Shown here piece after piece: positions 1-6,282 of a DNA stretch of 6,768 bases. Made by a program: the position numbers and the translations under genes. This stretch comes from Fimbriimonadaceae bacterium (GTDB lineage: Bacteria; Armatimonadota; Fimbriimonadia; Fimbriimonadales; Fimbriimonadaceae). How positions within the stretch are numbered: position 1 is the first letter of the stretch; every line of letters begins with the position of its first letter. The notes beneath the pieces are model-generated. The model did no database searches, was not told the DNA's origin, and was given only the letters and a program-made list of their open reading frames with translations. The DNA lies in the NCBI GenBank assembly GCA_014380605.1, contig JACMJO010000542.1:1-6768 (forward strand), in the 5' to 3' direction.

Positions 1-5
1 ACTTC

Positions 6-24
6 ATTCAACTCAATTCAACTC
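6..24. repeat. Two direct copies of ATTCAACTC, 10-base period
   Basis: ATTCAACTC occurs at 6-14 and again at 16-24, immediately before the kinase ATG. The spacing is one helical turn. It occupies the place where a ribosome binding site would be expected, and none is visible. It could be a regulator half-site pair or chance; the left edge of the window hides any further copies. Confidence 0.4.
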
Positions 25-25
25 C

Positions 26-1195
26 ATGCGAGGACCTACCCTAGCTGAATTCATTCGGGCTTCAATCGAACAGATTCTTGCTGAATGGGACGAGTTTGCC
101 AAAAGCTGTTCGCCCGCGGCCGACTCCCTGACTCCCAGAGAACTGGGCGACCATGCCAAGCAAATGCTCAACTGGATCGCCGACGACCTTGAGACCTCAC
201 AGACGAGGTCTGAGCAGGCCGAAAAGTCAAAGGGACTCGCCGATGAGACAACCGGCGAAAGCGCGGCGAGCAAACACGGAGCCATTCGCTTTAACGACCA
301 ATTCACTCTCTCTCAAGTGTTCGCCGAGTTCCGAGCCTTGCGGGCCAGCGTCATTCGACTGTGGAGTCGGGGTCGATCCATCACGGACACCTCAGAGCTT
401 CTAGAGCTGATCCGCTTCAACGAGGCGATCGATCAAGCGGTGGCCGAATCCGTGCAACGTTTCTCAGCCGGCCTTGAGGAATCCAGAGACATCTTTATCG
501 CGATTCTTGGGCACGACCTCAGAAATCCCCTCAGCGCCATTATGACCGGGGCCGAGTACCTCAAACGAACCTTGCCGCCGAGGTCGGACGCTGAGGAAGT
601 TGCTACGAGCATTCATAACAGCGCCGTCCGCATGAATTTGCTCATCAGAGACCTCCTGGACGTTAGCCGAAAGCGATTGGGGGGCGATTTCCCAATGTCG
701 ATCGGGGAAATGGAGTTGGATGCCGTCTGCAGGAAGGTAATCGATGAAACATCGCGGGGAGAGCGGGGTGCCCCAATCCGATTCGAAACGAGCGGCAACT
801 CCGAGGGGCAGTGGGACCGTGAACGAATGGCGCAAGTGGTCTCAAACTTAGTCGGGAATGCCATCCAACATGGGGCCAGCGGAACTCCGATTACAGTCAC
901 TGTTCAGGGCAACGGTGAAGTCTTGCTGATCGTCCACAACTGGGGCGAAGTTATCCCACCGGCCGCGCTTCAGGAGATTTTCGAGCCCACCAAACGGCTG
1001 AAATCGGATCGTGAAGAAGAAAGAAGTCGCGGTAGCCTCGGCCTTGGTCTCTATATCGTAGACTTGATCGTCGGAGCCCACGGCGGACATATCGACGTGA
1101 CCTCGACCAAAGAACTGGGAACGACCTTCACCGTCCATCTGCCCCGAGCTCAGACCGCGCGCGTTCCTGAAGGGCACGTTCTGAGTGCTGGCTAG
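26..1195 (+). CDS. Soluble sensor histidine kinase with RsbRD-like N-terminal domain
   Basis: This 389-residue protein is a two-component sensor kinase that would autophosphorylate on histidine and pass the phosphate to a response regulator not present in the window. Residues about 5-145 resemble the all-helical RsbRD/RsbT co-antagonist N-terminal domain found in front of many kinases (start LAEFIRASIEQILAEWDEFA). The H-box is HDLRNPLSAI with the phospho-acceptor at H163. The N-box is NLVGNAIQHG (274-283), and the G2 box GLGLGLYIV lies near 337-345. The G1 position reads HNWGEVIPP (304-312) instead of DxGxG, which is common in this kinase subfamily as I recall it. No membrane segment is visible, so it should act in the cytoplasm. 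The chosen ATG fits the domain start, but no Shine-Dalgarno is seen and the frame stays open to the left edge. Confidence 0.93.
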   Translation: MRGPTLAEFIRASIEQILAEWDEFAKSCSPAADSLTPRELGDHAKQMLNWIADDLETSQTRSEQAEKSKGLADETTGESAASKHGAIRFNDQFTLSQVFAEFRALRASVIRLWSRGRSITDTSELLELIRFNEAIDQAVAESVQRFSAGLEESRDIFIAILGHDLRNPLSAIMTGAEYLKRTLPPRSDAEEVATSIHNSAVRMNLLIRDLLDVSRKRLGGDFPMSIGEMELDAVCRKVIDETSRGERGAPIRFETSGNSEGQWDRERMAQVVSNLVGNAIQHGASGTPITVTVQGNGEVLLIVHNWGEVIPPAALQEIFEPTKRLKSDREEERSRGSLGLGLYIVDLIVGAHGGHIDVTSTKELGTTFTVHLPRAQTARVPEGHVLSAG

Positions 1196-1196
1196 C

Positions 1197-1221
1197 CGGT
1201 ATCGACCGTACCGTTTATCTT
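1197..1221 (+). terminator. Weak hairpin plus T-rich tract after the kinase gene
   Basis: CGGTA (1197-1201) can pair with TACCG (1209-1213) across a 7-base loop. It is followed directly by TTTATCTT. It begins one base after the kinase stop codon, so its position suits a factor-independent terminator. The stem is only 5 base pairs, so this is a weak call. Confidence 0.3.
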
Positions 1222-1431
1222 AGAAACTTTGGGCGAGTCCTGCAGTGGCCTGATCCATGGACTTTCGGGAGGAAGATGGGCCTCGCCGCCTTGGGAGATA
1301 GGCTGATTGATCTCACAGTTCCTGGTTCGGAGGTCCCGGGCCACAAAGCGAACCGTAAGTCCGACACCTTGGACTCGACCCCCGGTGCAGGTGATAGAAA
1401 CAAATACGTCCGAAACGACCGTACACCAACC

Positions 1432-2061
1432 ATGCTGTACGCTGTCGCCTTTATCTTGCTCTCGCAGGATCGCCCCGAGCCGGATTGGCTCCCGGTATTG
1501 GATGCTCCCAAGCAGTTAAGCCACAGCCTAACCATCGCCCCTCCGGCGAATCCCGGACCCAAGCTGGTGATAAAGGGAAGGGTGCTGATGGCTGATAAAT
1601 CCCCCGCTGCGGGTGTTACCTTGTACTTTCACCACACCGATGCGAGAGGCATCTATCCTCGCCCATCTGGCGCCGATCCTCGGAAGTGGGATTACTGGCA
1701 TGGGACCCTTCGAGGCTGGTTAAGGACAGACGCCCAGGGGCTCTACGAACTAAGAACTACCCGGCCAGCTCCCTATCCCGGCAACAGCGATCCCGCCCAC
1801 ATCCACGTCTATGGCCTGGTCCCAGGTTCGCGGACAGGCGTCTATTTCTCGGATATCGTCTTTCAGGGCGATACCCTTCTCACCAAGGCGTATTGGGATC
1901 GGGTGCGCCGAAACGGTCTTGAAACTTATCCAGGCGTCCAACTCTCGCGGGGCGAGGATGGCGTCATGAGCGGCAGCCGGGTGTTCACGCTCCCGCGGAA
2001 AGAAAGCGATACTTTGGTCTTGCTGCCTCAATCTCCGCCTCGACTGCTATTCTCGCAGTAA
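1432..2061 (+). CDS. Exported intradiol ring-cleavage dioxygenase-like protein
   Basis: This 209-residue protein has the fold signature of the protocatechuate 3,4-dioxygenase/catechol 1,2-dioxygenase family, which opens catechol-type rings between the two hydroxyls using Fe(III). A beta-sandwich start (GRVLMADKSPAAGVTLYF) is followed by GIYPRP (Tyr75), DAQGLYELRTTRPAPYPG (Tyr115) and PAHIHV (His123, His125). These correspond to the two tyrosine and two histidine iron ligands of the family. Residues 1-11 (MLYAVAFILLS) form a short hydrophobic signal-like segment, so it is probably exported. An in-frame ATG at 1276 has GGGAGGA close before it, but that start would bury the hydrophobic segment 52 residues inside and add sequence with no visible family match, so I prefer 1432. 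The true substrate is unknown; several exported members of this family have no proven aromatic substrate. Confidence 0.85.
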   Translation: MLYAVAFILLSQDRPEPDWLPVLDAPKQLSHSLTIAPPANPGPKLVIKGRVLMADKSPAAGVTLYFHHTDARGIYPRPSGADPRKWDYWHGTLRGWLRTDAQGLYELRTTRPAPYPGNSDPAHIHVYGLVPGSRTGVYFSDIVFQGDTLLTKAYWDRVRRNGLETYPGVQLSRGEDGVMSGSRVFTLPRKESDTLVLLPQSPPRLLFSQ

Positions 2062-2070
2062 GATGCTTTC

Positions 2071-2619
2071 ATGATGCTCCAGTCCGCGATTCTCGCTGTG
2101 CTGATAGCGACGGGCCCTGGCCAGACTCCAAAAAGTAGCCAAGTGATCCCGCGAATCGGCGTCGCAATGTATCTTCTGGACTTGAAGTTTGAAGGCTTCT
2201 TTATCGGCGAAATCAGGTCGCTCAAGGGTGGGAGTAATTGGACAGCTAAAAACGTAAGTGTTCAAACCAAGGCGACCCTGAAATGCTGGCCCGGCAAGAA
2301 AGCTGATCGGGGAAACTACCAACTTACAATTGGCTCCAGGGTTGTAACGGGGGAGTGGAGTATCAGCGAGGAGCGGGTCCATCTTTGGATAGATCAGATT
2401 GATCGTGCAAACGTAGACAGCGTTTATGAGTTGTCGTTTAGAGTGCTTCGTTTTGTAGATGACGGATGGGTAGCGCGAATCTTCCCCAGCGAGGAGTCAA
2501 GCCAATTGAAGGGGAAGTTAGTCATGAGTAATGTGCCCAACCCCAAATACCACATGACAACCAGCAGCGGTCGCCTCTCTCCCTCAAGGACGGAAATTGT
2601 GGTCCAGCGATCAGGCTAG
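2071..2619 (+). CDS. Small exported protein of unknown function
   Basis: I do not recognise this 182-residue protein. It starts MMLQSAILAVLIATGPGQ, a short signal peptide with no basic residue. The remainder is polar and beta-rich, with repeated alternation of hydrophobic residues (for example YQLTIGSRVVTGEWSI and VYELSFRVLRFV). There is one cysteine and no later membrane segment. The C-terminal 30 residues are Ser/Pro/Asn-rich and look unstructured. It starts 9 bases after the dioxygenase-like gene and has no strong Shine-Dalgarno of its own, so the two are probably co-transcribed and translationally coupled. The second ATG (2074) could equally be the start. A periplasmic or secreted role beside the dioxygenase is inference from position only. 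Confidence 0.75.
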   Translation: MMLQSAILAVLIATGPGQTPKSSQVIPRIGVAMYLLDLKFEGFFIGEIRSLKGGSNWTAKNVSVQTKATLKCWPGKKADRGNYQLTIGSRVVTGEWSISEERVHLWIDQIDRANVDSVYELSFRVLRFVDDGWVARIFPSEESSQLKGKLVMSNVPNPKYHMTTSSGRLSPSRTEIVVQRSG

Positions 2620-2620
2620 C

Positions 2621-2679
2621 GACACGAGAAGCTTTGCAAGCATGCACATTTTGTTTGATCCCCCAACACGCCTCGTGTC
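2621..2679. repeat. 8-bp inverted repeat in the convergent junction
   Basis: GACACGAG (2621-2628) is the exact reverse complement of CTCGTGTC (2672-2679). The pair spans nearly all of the 81-base gap between two convergent genes. The 43-base loop is long for a terminator. The right arm can instead form a local hairpin, ACACG-CCT-CGTGT (2666-2678). Either could help end transcription from both sides, but no clear T-tract follows in either direction. Confidence 0.3.
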
Positions 2680-2700
2680 TGGAGGTGCAGCCTTTGGAAG

Positions 2701-3204
2701 CTACTTCTCAGGAATCGGGAAGAAGGTGTAGCGGAGCACGTTGGCCCAAGTGTTATCCAAGTCTGAGGTGACGAAGACCGTGACCCATTCCGGATCGCCA
2801 TCCGTGAAGTAGCCGAATTCCGTCAGTCGGTTGGCTTGTCCCTTCATGACATCTATCTCAAGGCTGGACCCAATCCCGCACGGCCCGCCATCGATAATCT
2901 CCGCCAACCAGGAGGCCCCATCCGGGGCCTTGGGATGTCGCTTCTGTTCCGTCATTCCCGCCGTGCCAAGTTCCTTGCGCACCTCCGCGGCAACCCTTTT
3001 CCAGGGCATCTTCCAAGTATAAGAACGACACTCTTTGGCCGACCAGGAGCCCGGCCCAGTCACTCCCACAAACGCGGGCCGCCTGCCATCCAAAAACTTG
3101 TAGGAATCGGTGGTGCGGGGGTTAATTACAATCCAGCCCGCAACGCTCATCGCGCTCACTACGAATATGGCCGCTATGCCAACCTTTCGCCACCGGGAAG
3201 CCAT
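2701..3204 (-). CDS. Small membrane-anchored protein of unknown function
   Basis: I do not recognise this 167-residue protein. It begins MASRWRKVG, followed by one hydrophobic segment (about residues 9-27), giving a basic N-terminus and an N-in topology with the rest outside the cytoplasm. No signal-peptidase site is obvious, so an uncleaved anchor is likely. The soluble part carries two cysteines (C59, C109) that could form a disulfide, and is tryptophan-rich (W54, W64, W68, W99, W140, W153). It ends in an aromatic stretch, RYTFFPIPEK. It lies 53 bases downstream of the DUF5916 gene on the same strand and may be co-transcribed, although a possible separate promoter sits at its start. The plus-strand reading over this region looks like a shadow, because this strand has a coherent anchor, start and domain layout. 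Confidence 0.7.
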   Translation of the reverse strand: MASRWRKVGIAAIFVVSAMSVAGWIVINPRTTDSYKFLDGRRPAFVGVTGPGSWSAKECRSYTWKMPWKRVAAEVRKELGTAGMTEQKRHPKAPDGASWLAEIIDGGPCGIGSSLEIDVMKGQANRLTEFGYFTDGDPEWVTVFVTSDLDNTWANVLRYTFFPIPEK

Positions 3205-3210
3205 GAAATC

Positions 3211-3216
3211 ATTGTA
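3211..3216 (-). promoter_or_regulatory. Possible -10 box for a leaderless transcript
   Basis: On the minus strand TACAAT lies 6 bases before the ATG at 3204. This matches the sigma-70 -10 consensus at five of six positions, at the distance expected for a transcript starting at the start codon. I see no good -35 element, and no Shine-Dalgarno is present, which agrees with a leaderless mRNA. Confidence 0.3.
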
Positions 3217-3257
3217 TCGCGACTTTTTGATCTCCCACGCGCCATCGTAGGCTTGGG

Positions 3258-5273
3258 CTACTTGATCGGGAAGGCGATGCGGGCGATGATGGTGGGTTTG
3301 AACTTTGCTGCGCTGGGATCGCCGAACGAAAACCAGTATTCGATTCCCTTATTGTTGTGCCTCGCATATTGGATGGCGAAGTTCGTCTGGCCTTGGTCGT
3401 TCAGCATGCTGAGGGACAGGTTATCGTAGGGTCCCAGTTTGTAGGCTAACGACAGGTAGCGCTGGATGAACACCTCTTCGGCCGTGTATTGGGTGATGCC
3501 GCCAGAAACTGCCCAACGGCTCCCGGGATCGGTGTAGCTGAGGTTCAGGGACCGCAGGTCGGTGTCGAGATCGCCGAACTTGGACACGGAGTTGTTCAGT
3601 GAGACAGACCAGGGGGCATTCGAGTTGGGGAAGCTTAGGAAGAACCCAAGTCTGGTCTCCTTTGTGCCTCCAAACGATCCGCTTGAAGCATCCAAGCCAA
3701 GCGACATCGCCTTCTTGATATCAATGGCCCCAAAGGCTCCCGTCGACTCATGGGCAAGCCGCCCGCCCGTGGTCCAGGTGTGGCCATGGGAGACGCTGAT
3801 GTACGCCGAGGTAAGCCATTTCTTCAGGGCGGAGAAACTATACGAAGTTGCCCCTCCGACACTCCTAACTCCTGTTTCCGAAACATATCCGAGTCTCGGC
3901 ATGAAGCTCCCATCGATCTGCTCGCCGTAAGCGCGGGCCGAGAAGCCTCCGTAATAGTAGTTTGAAGAGAGGCTGAGCTGGGTTCCAACCTGAGCCTCCT
4001 GGTCGCTCGTCAACGCCCCTGCCGCACCAAAATTCCACGCACCGCTTGTGCTGTAATACGTGCCCGATACGGCGTCGTTGCTGGGCTGAGTTAGACTCTT
4101 GAGAGACGCGAAACCGAGCGTGTAACTCCGGTTCGGCCCCTGGTTGCCCGCAAGGCTTGCCGCCAAAGTAGTCTCGCCATCAAAGGCGATGGTGCTGTTG
4201 ACGCCGATCCGCATGGACGGAGTCGGGCTGCCATAAAAGCGGCCCCCGAAATCGAACCGCCGAATCCGTTGGGTAACGAAGATGCTCTGCGCTCCATCGA
4301 AGTATCCGCTTCCTTCCTCAAACAGGGGTCGCGTTTCCGGTTCAAGTATCTCGAAGTGAGAAAAGCCAAGCGGGGTTGCGGCCCGGCTGACGAGGCTGAA
4401 GTCGGGGAACAGGACGCCAGAGAACTCGTACTTGTCGTTCAGGAACCCGCGCATGTCGAGGCTTGGACGAAACTGTGACTTTCCGTCTCCGGCGATGGCA
4501 CTCACTGAGGGCAGAAACTTCCAGAGGTTTTGCGTTTGGACTGGGGGAACATTGACCCCTTCCCACACCGCGCCACTCACGTTCTCTGTGTCTTTGGCAA
4601 GGTAGTACCAGTAGGGGTTTTCCGTCACCGAATCGGTTCTGGCAAAGTTGAAGCGGAGATTCCTGATGCCAGATTTCGGTATGCGCAAGATCGACCAGGG
4701 CACCCTGGCTTCAACGGCCCAACCGTCCCCGGCGATATTGGCCGCACCCTCGAACGAACCCCGCCACTCGCGCTTTTGCGAACTGCCGCCGGCTTTTCGA
4801 AAACTGGTGGCCCCGCGGCCATTGATCGAGCAGAAGTTGAAGCCCTCGACTCTGCCCTCGCCGAACGTGTCGAGCTGAAGCACAAAAATGTCGTCGATGC
4901 CGAACGGCACGTTCGTTCCCGTTGCCGTCGCCTTGGGCCGATGAGACTCGGCGATCACTGCCCCAAAGTAGACGTACTTGTCGTCGTATTGAAGGTAGAA
5001 GGTGGTCTTGCCTTGCTCGGGTTGATGCTGGCGGTCGATAAACTTGCTGGCCGTCGAAGCGTTCGCCCACTCTTCTGGTCCAATTACGCCGTCGATCTGA
5101 GGCGGCACAGCGACCTTGTGCGCTCTAAAGGACAGGGGTCCCAACGAATTCGGCTTCTTATCCTGCGGTGAGCTGACTTGCTGGCCCGGAGCAATTGCGA
5201 CGATGGTGCCGATGAGCCCAGCAAGGGAGGCGCGAGGAATGCGACTGAACACTCGGGGGCCTGACTTATCCAT
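3258..5273 (-). CDS. CBM9-like/DUF5916 outer-membrane-type protein
   Basis: This 671-residue protein has a signal peptide (basic MDKSGPRVFSRIPR, hydrophobic about 15-29). It is followed by a CBM9-like beta-sandwich: PPQIDGVIGPEEWANA at 57-72, FYLQYDDKYVYFGAVI at 92-107, DDIFVLQLDTF at 127-137 and GWAVEARVPWSILRIP at 184-199. The DUF5916 region follows, with FPDFS at 289-293 and a degenerate form of the usual EKRPFFLEG motif, EPETRPLFEEGSGYF, at 311-325. The last 350 or so residues are alternating polar/hydrophobic strands typical of an outer-membrane beta barrel, ending RIAFPIK. The family's function is not established; glycan binding or surface transport is usually suggested. In-frame ATGs at 5324 and 5300 would add 17 or 9 residues before the basic region. 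I chose 5273 because it gives a normal signal peptide. DUF1905 diverges 107 bases away. Confidence 0.88.
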   Translation of the reverse strand: MDKSGPRVFSRIPRASLAGLIGTIVAIAPGQQVSSPQDKKPNSLGPLSFRAHKVAVPPQIDGVIGPEEWANASTASKFIDRQHQPEQGKTTFYLQYDDKYVYFGAVIAESHRPKATATGTNVPFGIDDIFVLQLDTFGEGRVEGFNFCSINGRGATSFRKAGGSSQKREWRGSFEGAANIAGDGWAVEARVPWSILRIPKSGIRNLRFNFARTDSVTENPYWYYLAKDTENVSGAVWEGVNVPPVQTQNLWKFLPSVSAIAGDGKSQFRPSLDMRGFLNDKYEFSGVLFPDFSLVSRAATPLGFSHFEILEPETRPLFEEGSGYFDGAQSIFVTQRIRRFDFGGRFYGSPTPSMRIGVNSTIAFDGETTLAASLAGNQGPNRSYTLGFASLKSLTQPSNDAVSGTYYSTSGAWNFGAAGALTSDQEAQVGTQLSLSSNYYYGGFSARAYGEQIDGSFMPRLGYVSETGVRSVGGATSYSFSALKKWLTSAYISVSHGHTWTTGGRLAHESTGAFGAIDIKKAMSLGLDASSGSFGGTKETRLGFFLSFPNSNAPWSVSLNNSVSKFGDLDTDLRSLNLSYTDPGSRWAVSGGITQYTAEEVFIQRYLSLAYKLGPYDNLSLSMLNDQGQTNFAIQYARHNNKGIEYWFSFGDPSAAKFKPTIIARIAFPIK

Positions 5274-5380
5274 CAATTCCCGAGCCCGTGCTTCCAGCAT
5301 TGAATACTTGCAACACGATAACATCCGCAGGCGTGCCCAACCTCGCCTCTTCAGGGATCAAATCATCTATCCTCCAAATC

Positions 5381-5665
5381 GTGACTATCGACTTCAGTGG
5401 CGAAATTTGGTTTTGGAAAGGGCCAGCGCCCTTTTACTTCGTAACCGTGCCCGAAAATGAATCTCGCGAGATCAAAGAGTTGGAGCGCATGGTCAGCTAT
5501 GGCTGGGGCATGATCCCGGTAACGGCCACGATCGGGAAAACCGAGTGGAAGACCGCTTTGTGGCCAAAAGATGGGCGCTACGTCCTGCCGCTCAAGGTCG
5601 TCGTCCGCCGGGCAGAGAAGTTGGATCAAGACGCCACCACGACTGTCCGCCTGGAAGTCGGTTAA
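5381..5665 (+). CDS. DUF1905 domain protein, GTG start
   Basis: This 94-residue protein is a complete DUF1905 domain, a small cytoplasmic beta-rich domain of unknown function. It matches the family pattern from end to end: an aromatic first strand (DFSGEIWFWKG), FYFVTVPENES (about 18-28), GWGMIPVTATIGKTEWKTALWP (41-62, in two recognisable parts) and the hallmark DGRYVLPLKVVVRRAE (64-79). The family begins a few residues before the first strand, so GTG at 5381 is the natural start. The in-frame ATG at 5288 would add 31 residues with no family match, reaching to within 14 bases of the oppositely oriented DUF5916 start codon. No Shine-Dalgarno precedes the GTG, but TATCCT lies at 5368-5373, 7 bases upstream, which would suit a leaderless transcript. 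The stop is 4 bases from the convergent regulator's stop. No partner or pathway is visible. Confidence 0.85.
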   Translation: MTIDFSGEIWFWKGPAPFYFVTVPENESREIKELERMVSYGWGMIPVTATIGKTEWKTALWPKDGRYVLPLKVVVRRAEKLDQDATTTVRLEVG

Positions 5666-5669
5666 GGAT

Positions 5670-6161
5670 TCAGCGATTCTTACCCAGCCTCGGCGCAAGA
5701 ACAGCGGTGAAGCACACGGTTTTGCCCCCCTCGACTTGCTTCGAATACGCGTCCGTAAGCGCATCCAGGGCGACCCGAAAGGCAACGGCCGACTCTTCCG
5801 TGAGGCAAAGCCTCTGACGGGTCATGGAACCCCAGTCGGATGCCCCAGCTTCTTCACTCGACAAGGCTGCTTCCACCTCGCGAGCAGCAATTCTCAGCAC
5901 GGACTTGATGTTTTGCGCGATAGCCTTCCGACTTTGCGCCCCAGCCTGCTTCGAATCCAACAAAATGCGGCCCGAAGTCGCCTCATAGATCGCCTGAGGC
6001 TTCTTGGCCACGTGGCGAACCCCGACCTGCTGGATCAGGCCGACATCCAGGAGAATCCGAATGTGATAGTAAAGGGACCTCGGAGCAACGCCAATCAGCT
6101 GGGCGATTTCAGCCTCAGATCGCTTGCCCTCTGTGAAGTGGTGGAACATCCGCAGGCGCAT
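5670..6161 (-). CDS. ArsR-like winged-helix transcriptional regulator
   Basis: From the ATG at 6161 this is 163 residues. An N-terminal winged helix-turn-helix is clear: RLRMFHHFTEGKRSEAEIAQ (helices 1-2), LIGVAPRSLYYHIRILLDVGLI (the helix-turn-helix) and a wing around QVGVRHVAKKPQAIYEAT (45-62). The remainder is a helical dimer/effector domain with a C-terminal beta stretch (TVCFTAVLAPR). No metal-binding cysteine pair is seen (a single Cys), so a metal sensor is unlikely. The family's first helix normally includes an ALxxxxRLRIL motif. Here its left half, QALGNE, lies upstream of this ATG, so the real protein is probably about 20 residues longer, starting near 6221 at an unusual codon. It diverges from the TlpA-like gene and may regulate it and itself; that is inference from layout. 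Confidence 0.85.
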   Translation of the reverse strand: MRLRMFHHFTEGKRSEAEIAQLIGVAPRSLYYHIRILLDVGLIQQVGVRHVAKKPQAIYEATSGRILLDSKQAGAQSRKAIAQNIKSVLRIAAREVEAALSSEEAGASDWGSMTRQRLCLTEESAVAFRVALDALTDAYSKQVEGGKTVCFTAVLAPRLGKNR

Positions 6162-6221
6162 TTCATTTCCTAGCGCCTGGATTTGCTCGAGGGTGGCTCT
6201 GTGTTCTGCTTTCTTCCGGAT
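6162..6221 (-). other. Likely N-terminal extension of the regulator, non-canonical ATC start
   Basis: Reading upstream of the ATG at 6161 in the same frame gives (ATC)RKKAEHRATLEQIQALGNE, which continues into MRLRMF as a normal first helix of an ArsR-type domain. The frame is open up to a TAA near 6258-6260 and contains no ATG, GTG or TTG. The ATC at 6221-6219 follows AGGAG by 5 bases. A competing AGGA lies 6 bases before the ATG at 6161, so initiation there is also possible. Confidence 0.5.
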
Positions 6222-6226
6222 GACGA

Positions 6227-6231
6227 CTCCT
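6227..6231 (-). promoter_or_regulatory. Shine-Dalgarno AGGAG before the ATC codon
   Basis: The plus strand reads CTCCT at 6227-6231, so the minus strand reads AGGAG followed by TCGTC and then ATC at 6221. The spacing is in the working range for a ribosome binding site, and this is one of the strongest such motifs in the window. It is the main local evidence that translation starts here and not only at 6161. Confidence 0.4.
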
Positions 6232-6282
6232 ATAAAGTGAAATATTGGAAACTTTTTCGCTTATTCTCGTGGTAGTCCTATT
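6231..6282. promoter_or_regulatory. Divergent control region of regulator and TlpA-like genes
   Basis: This AT-rich stretch separates the two divergent genes. TATAAA at 6231-6236 resembles a -10 box for the plus-strand gene, with no clear -35 upstream. AAAGT (6234-6238) and ACTTT (6251-6255) form an inverted repeat around an AATATT palindrome (6241-6246), a possible operator for the ArsR-like protein. The arms are only 5 bases, so the operator call is tentative. No Shine-Dalgarno is evident before the ATG at 6283. Confidence 0.3.

Noticed and set aside
464..835. 123-residue minus-strand open frame
   Set aside because: It lies antisense to the kinase H-box and dimerisation region, with no start signal and no family resemblance.
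935..965. Degenerate G1 box as evidence of a dead kinase
   Set aside because: H163, the N-box and the G2 box are intact, and an HNxG form at this place is, to my knowledge, usual in related active kinases.
1276..1431. N-terminal extension of the dioxygenase-like gene from the ATG at 1276
   Set aside because: It has GGGAGGA just before it, but the spacing is very short, the 52 added residues look like no known domain, and they would bury the hydrophobic signal-like segment. Kept only as an alternative start.
2836..3429. 197-residue plus-strand open frame
   Set aside because: It overlaps the whole small anchored gene and the end of the DUF5916 gene on the other strand. Its translation (many Pro, Arg, His) shows no domain or signal, so it is a shadow.
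4530..5171. 213-residue plus-strand open frame
   Set aside because: It lies antisense to the clear CBM9-like domain of the DUF5916 protein; its Arg/Val-rich translation has no recognisable family.
5274..5324. 17-residue upstream extension of the DUF5916 protein
   Set aside because: The extra residues (MLSCCKYSML...) precede a complete normal signal peptide that starts at 5273, and no ribosome binding site supports the earlier ATG.
5288..5380. DUF1905 start at the ATG at 5288
   Set aside because: The domain begins right after 5381; the 31 upstream residues have no family match and run back almost to the divergent gene's start codon.
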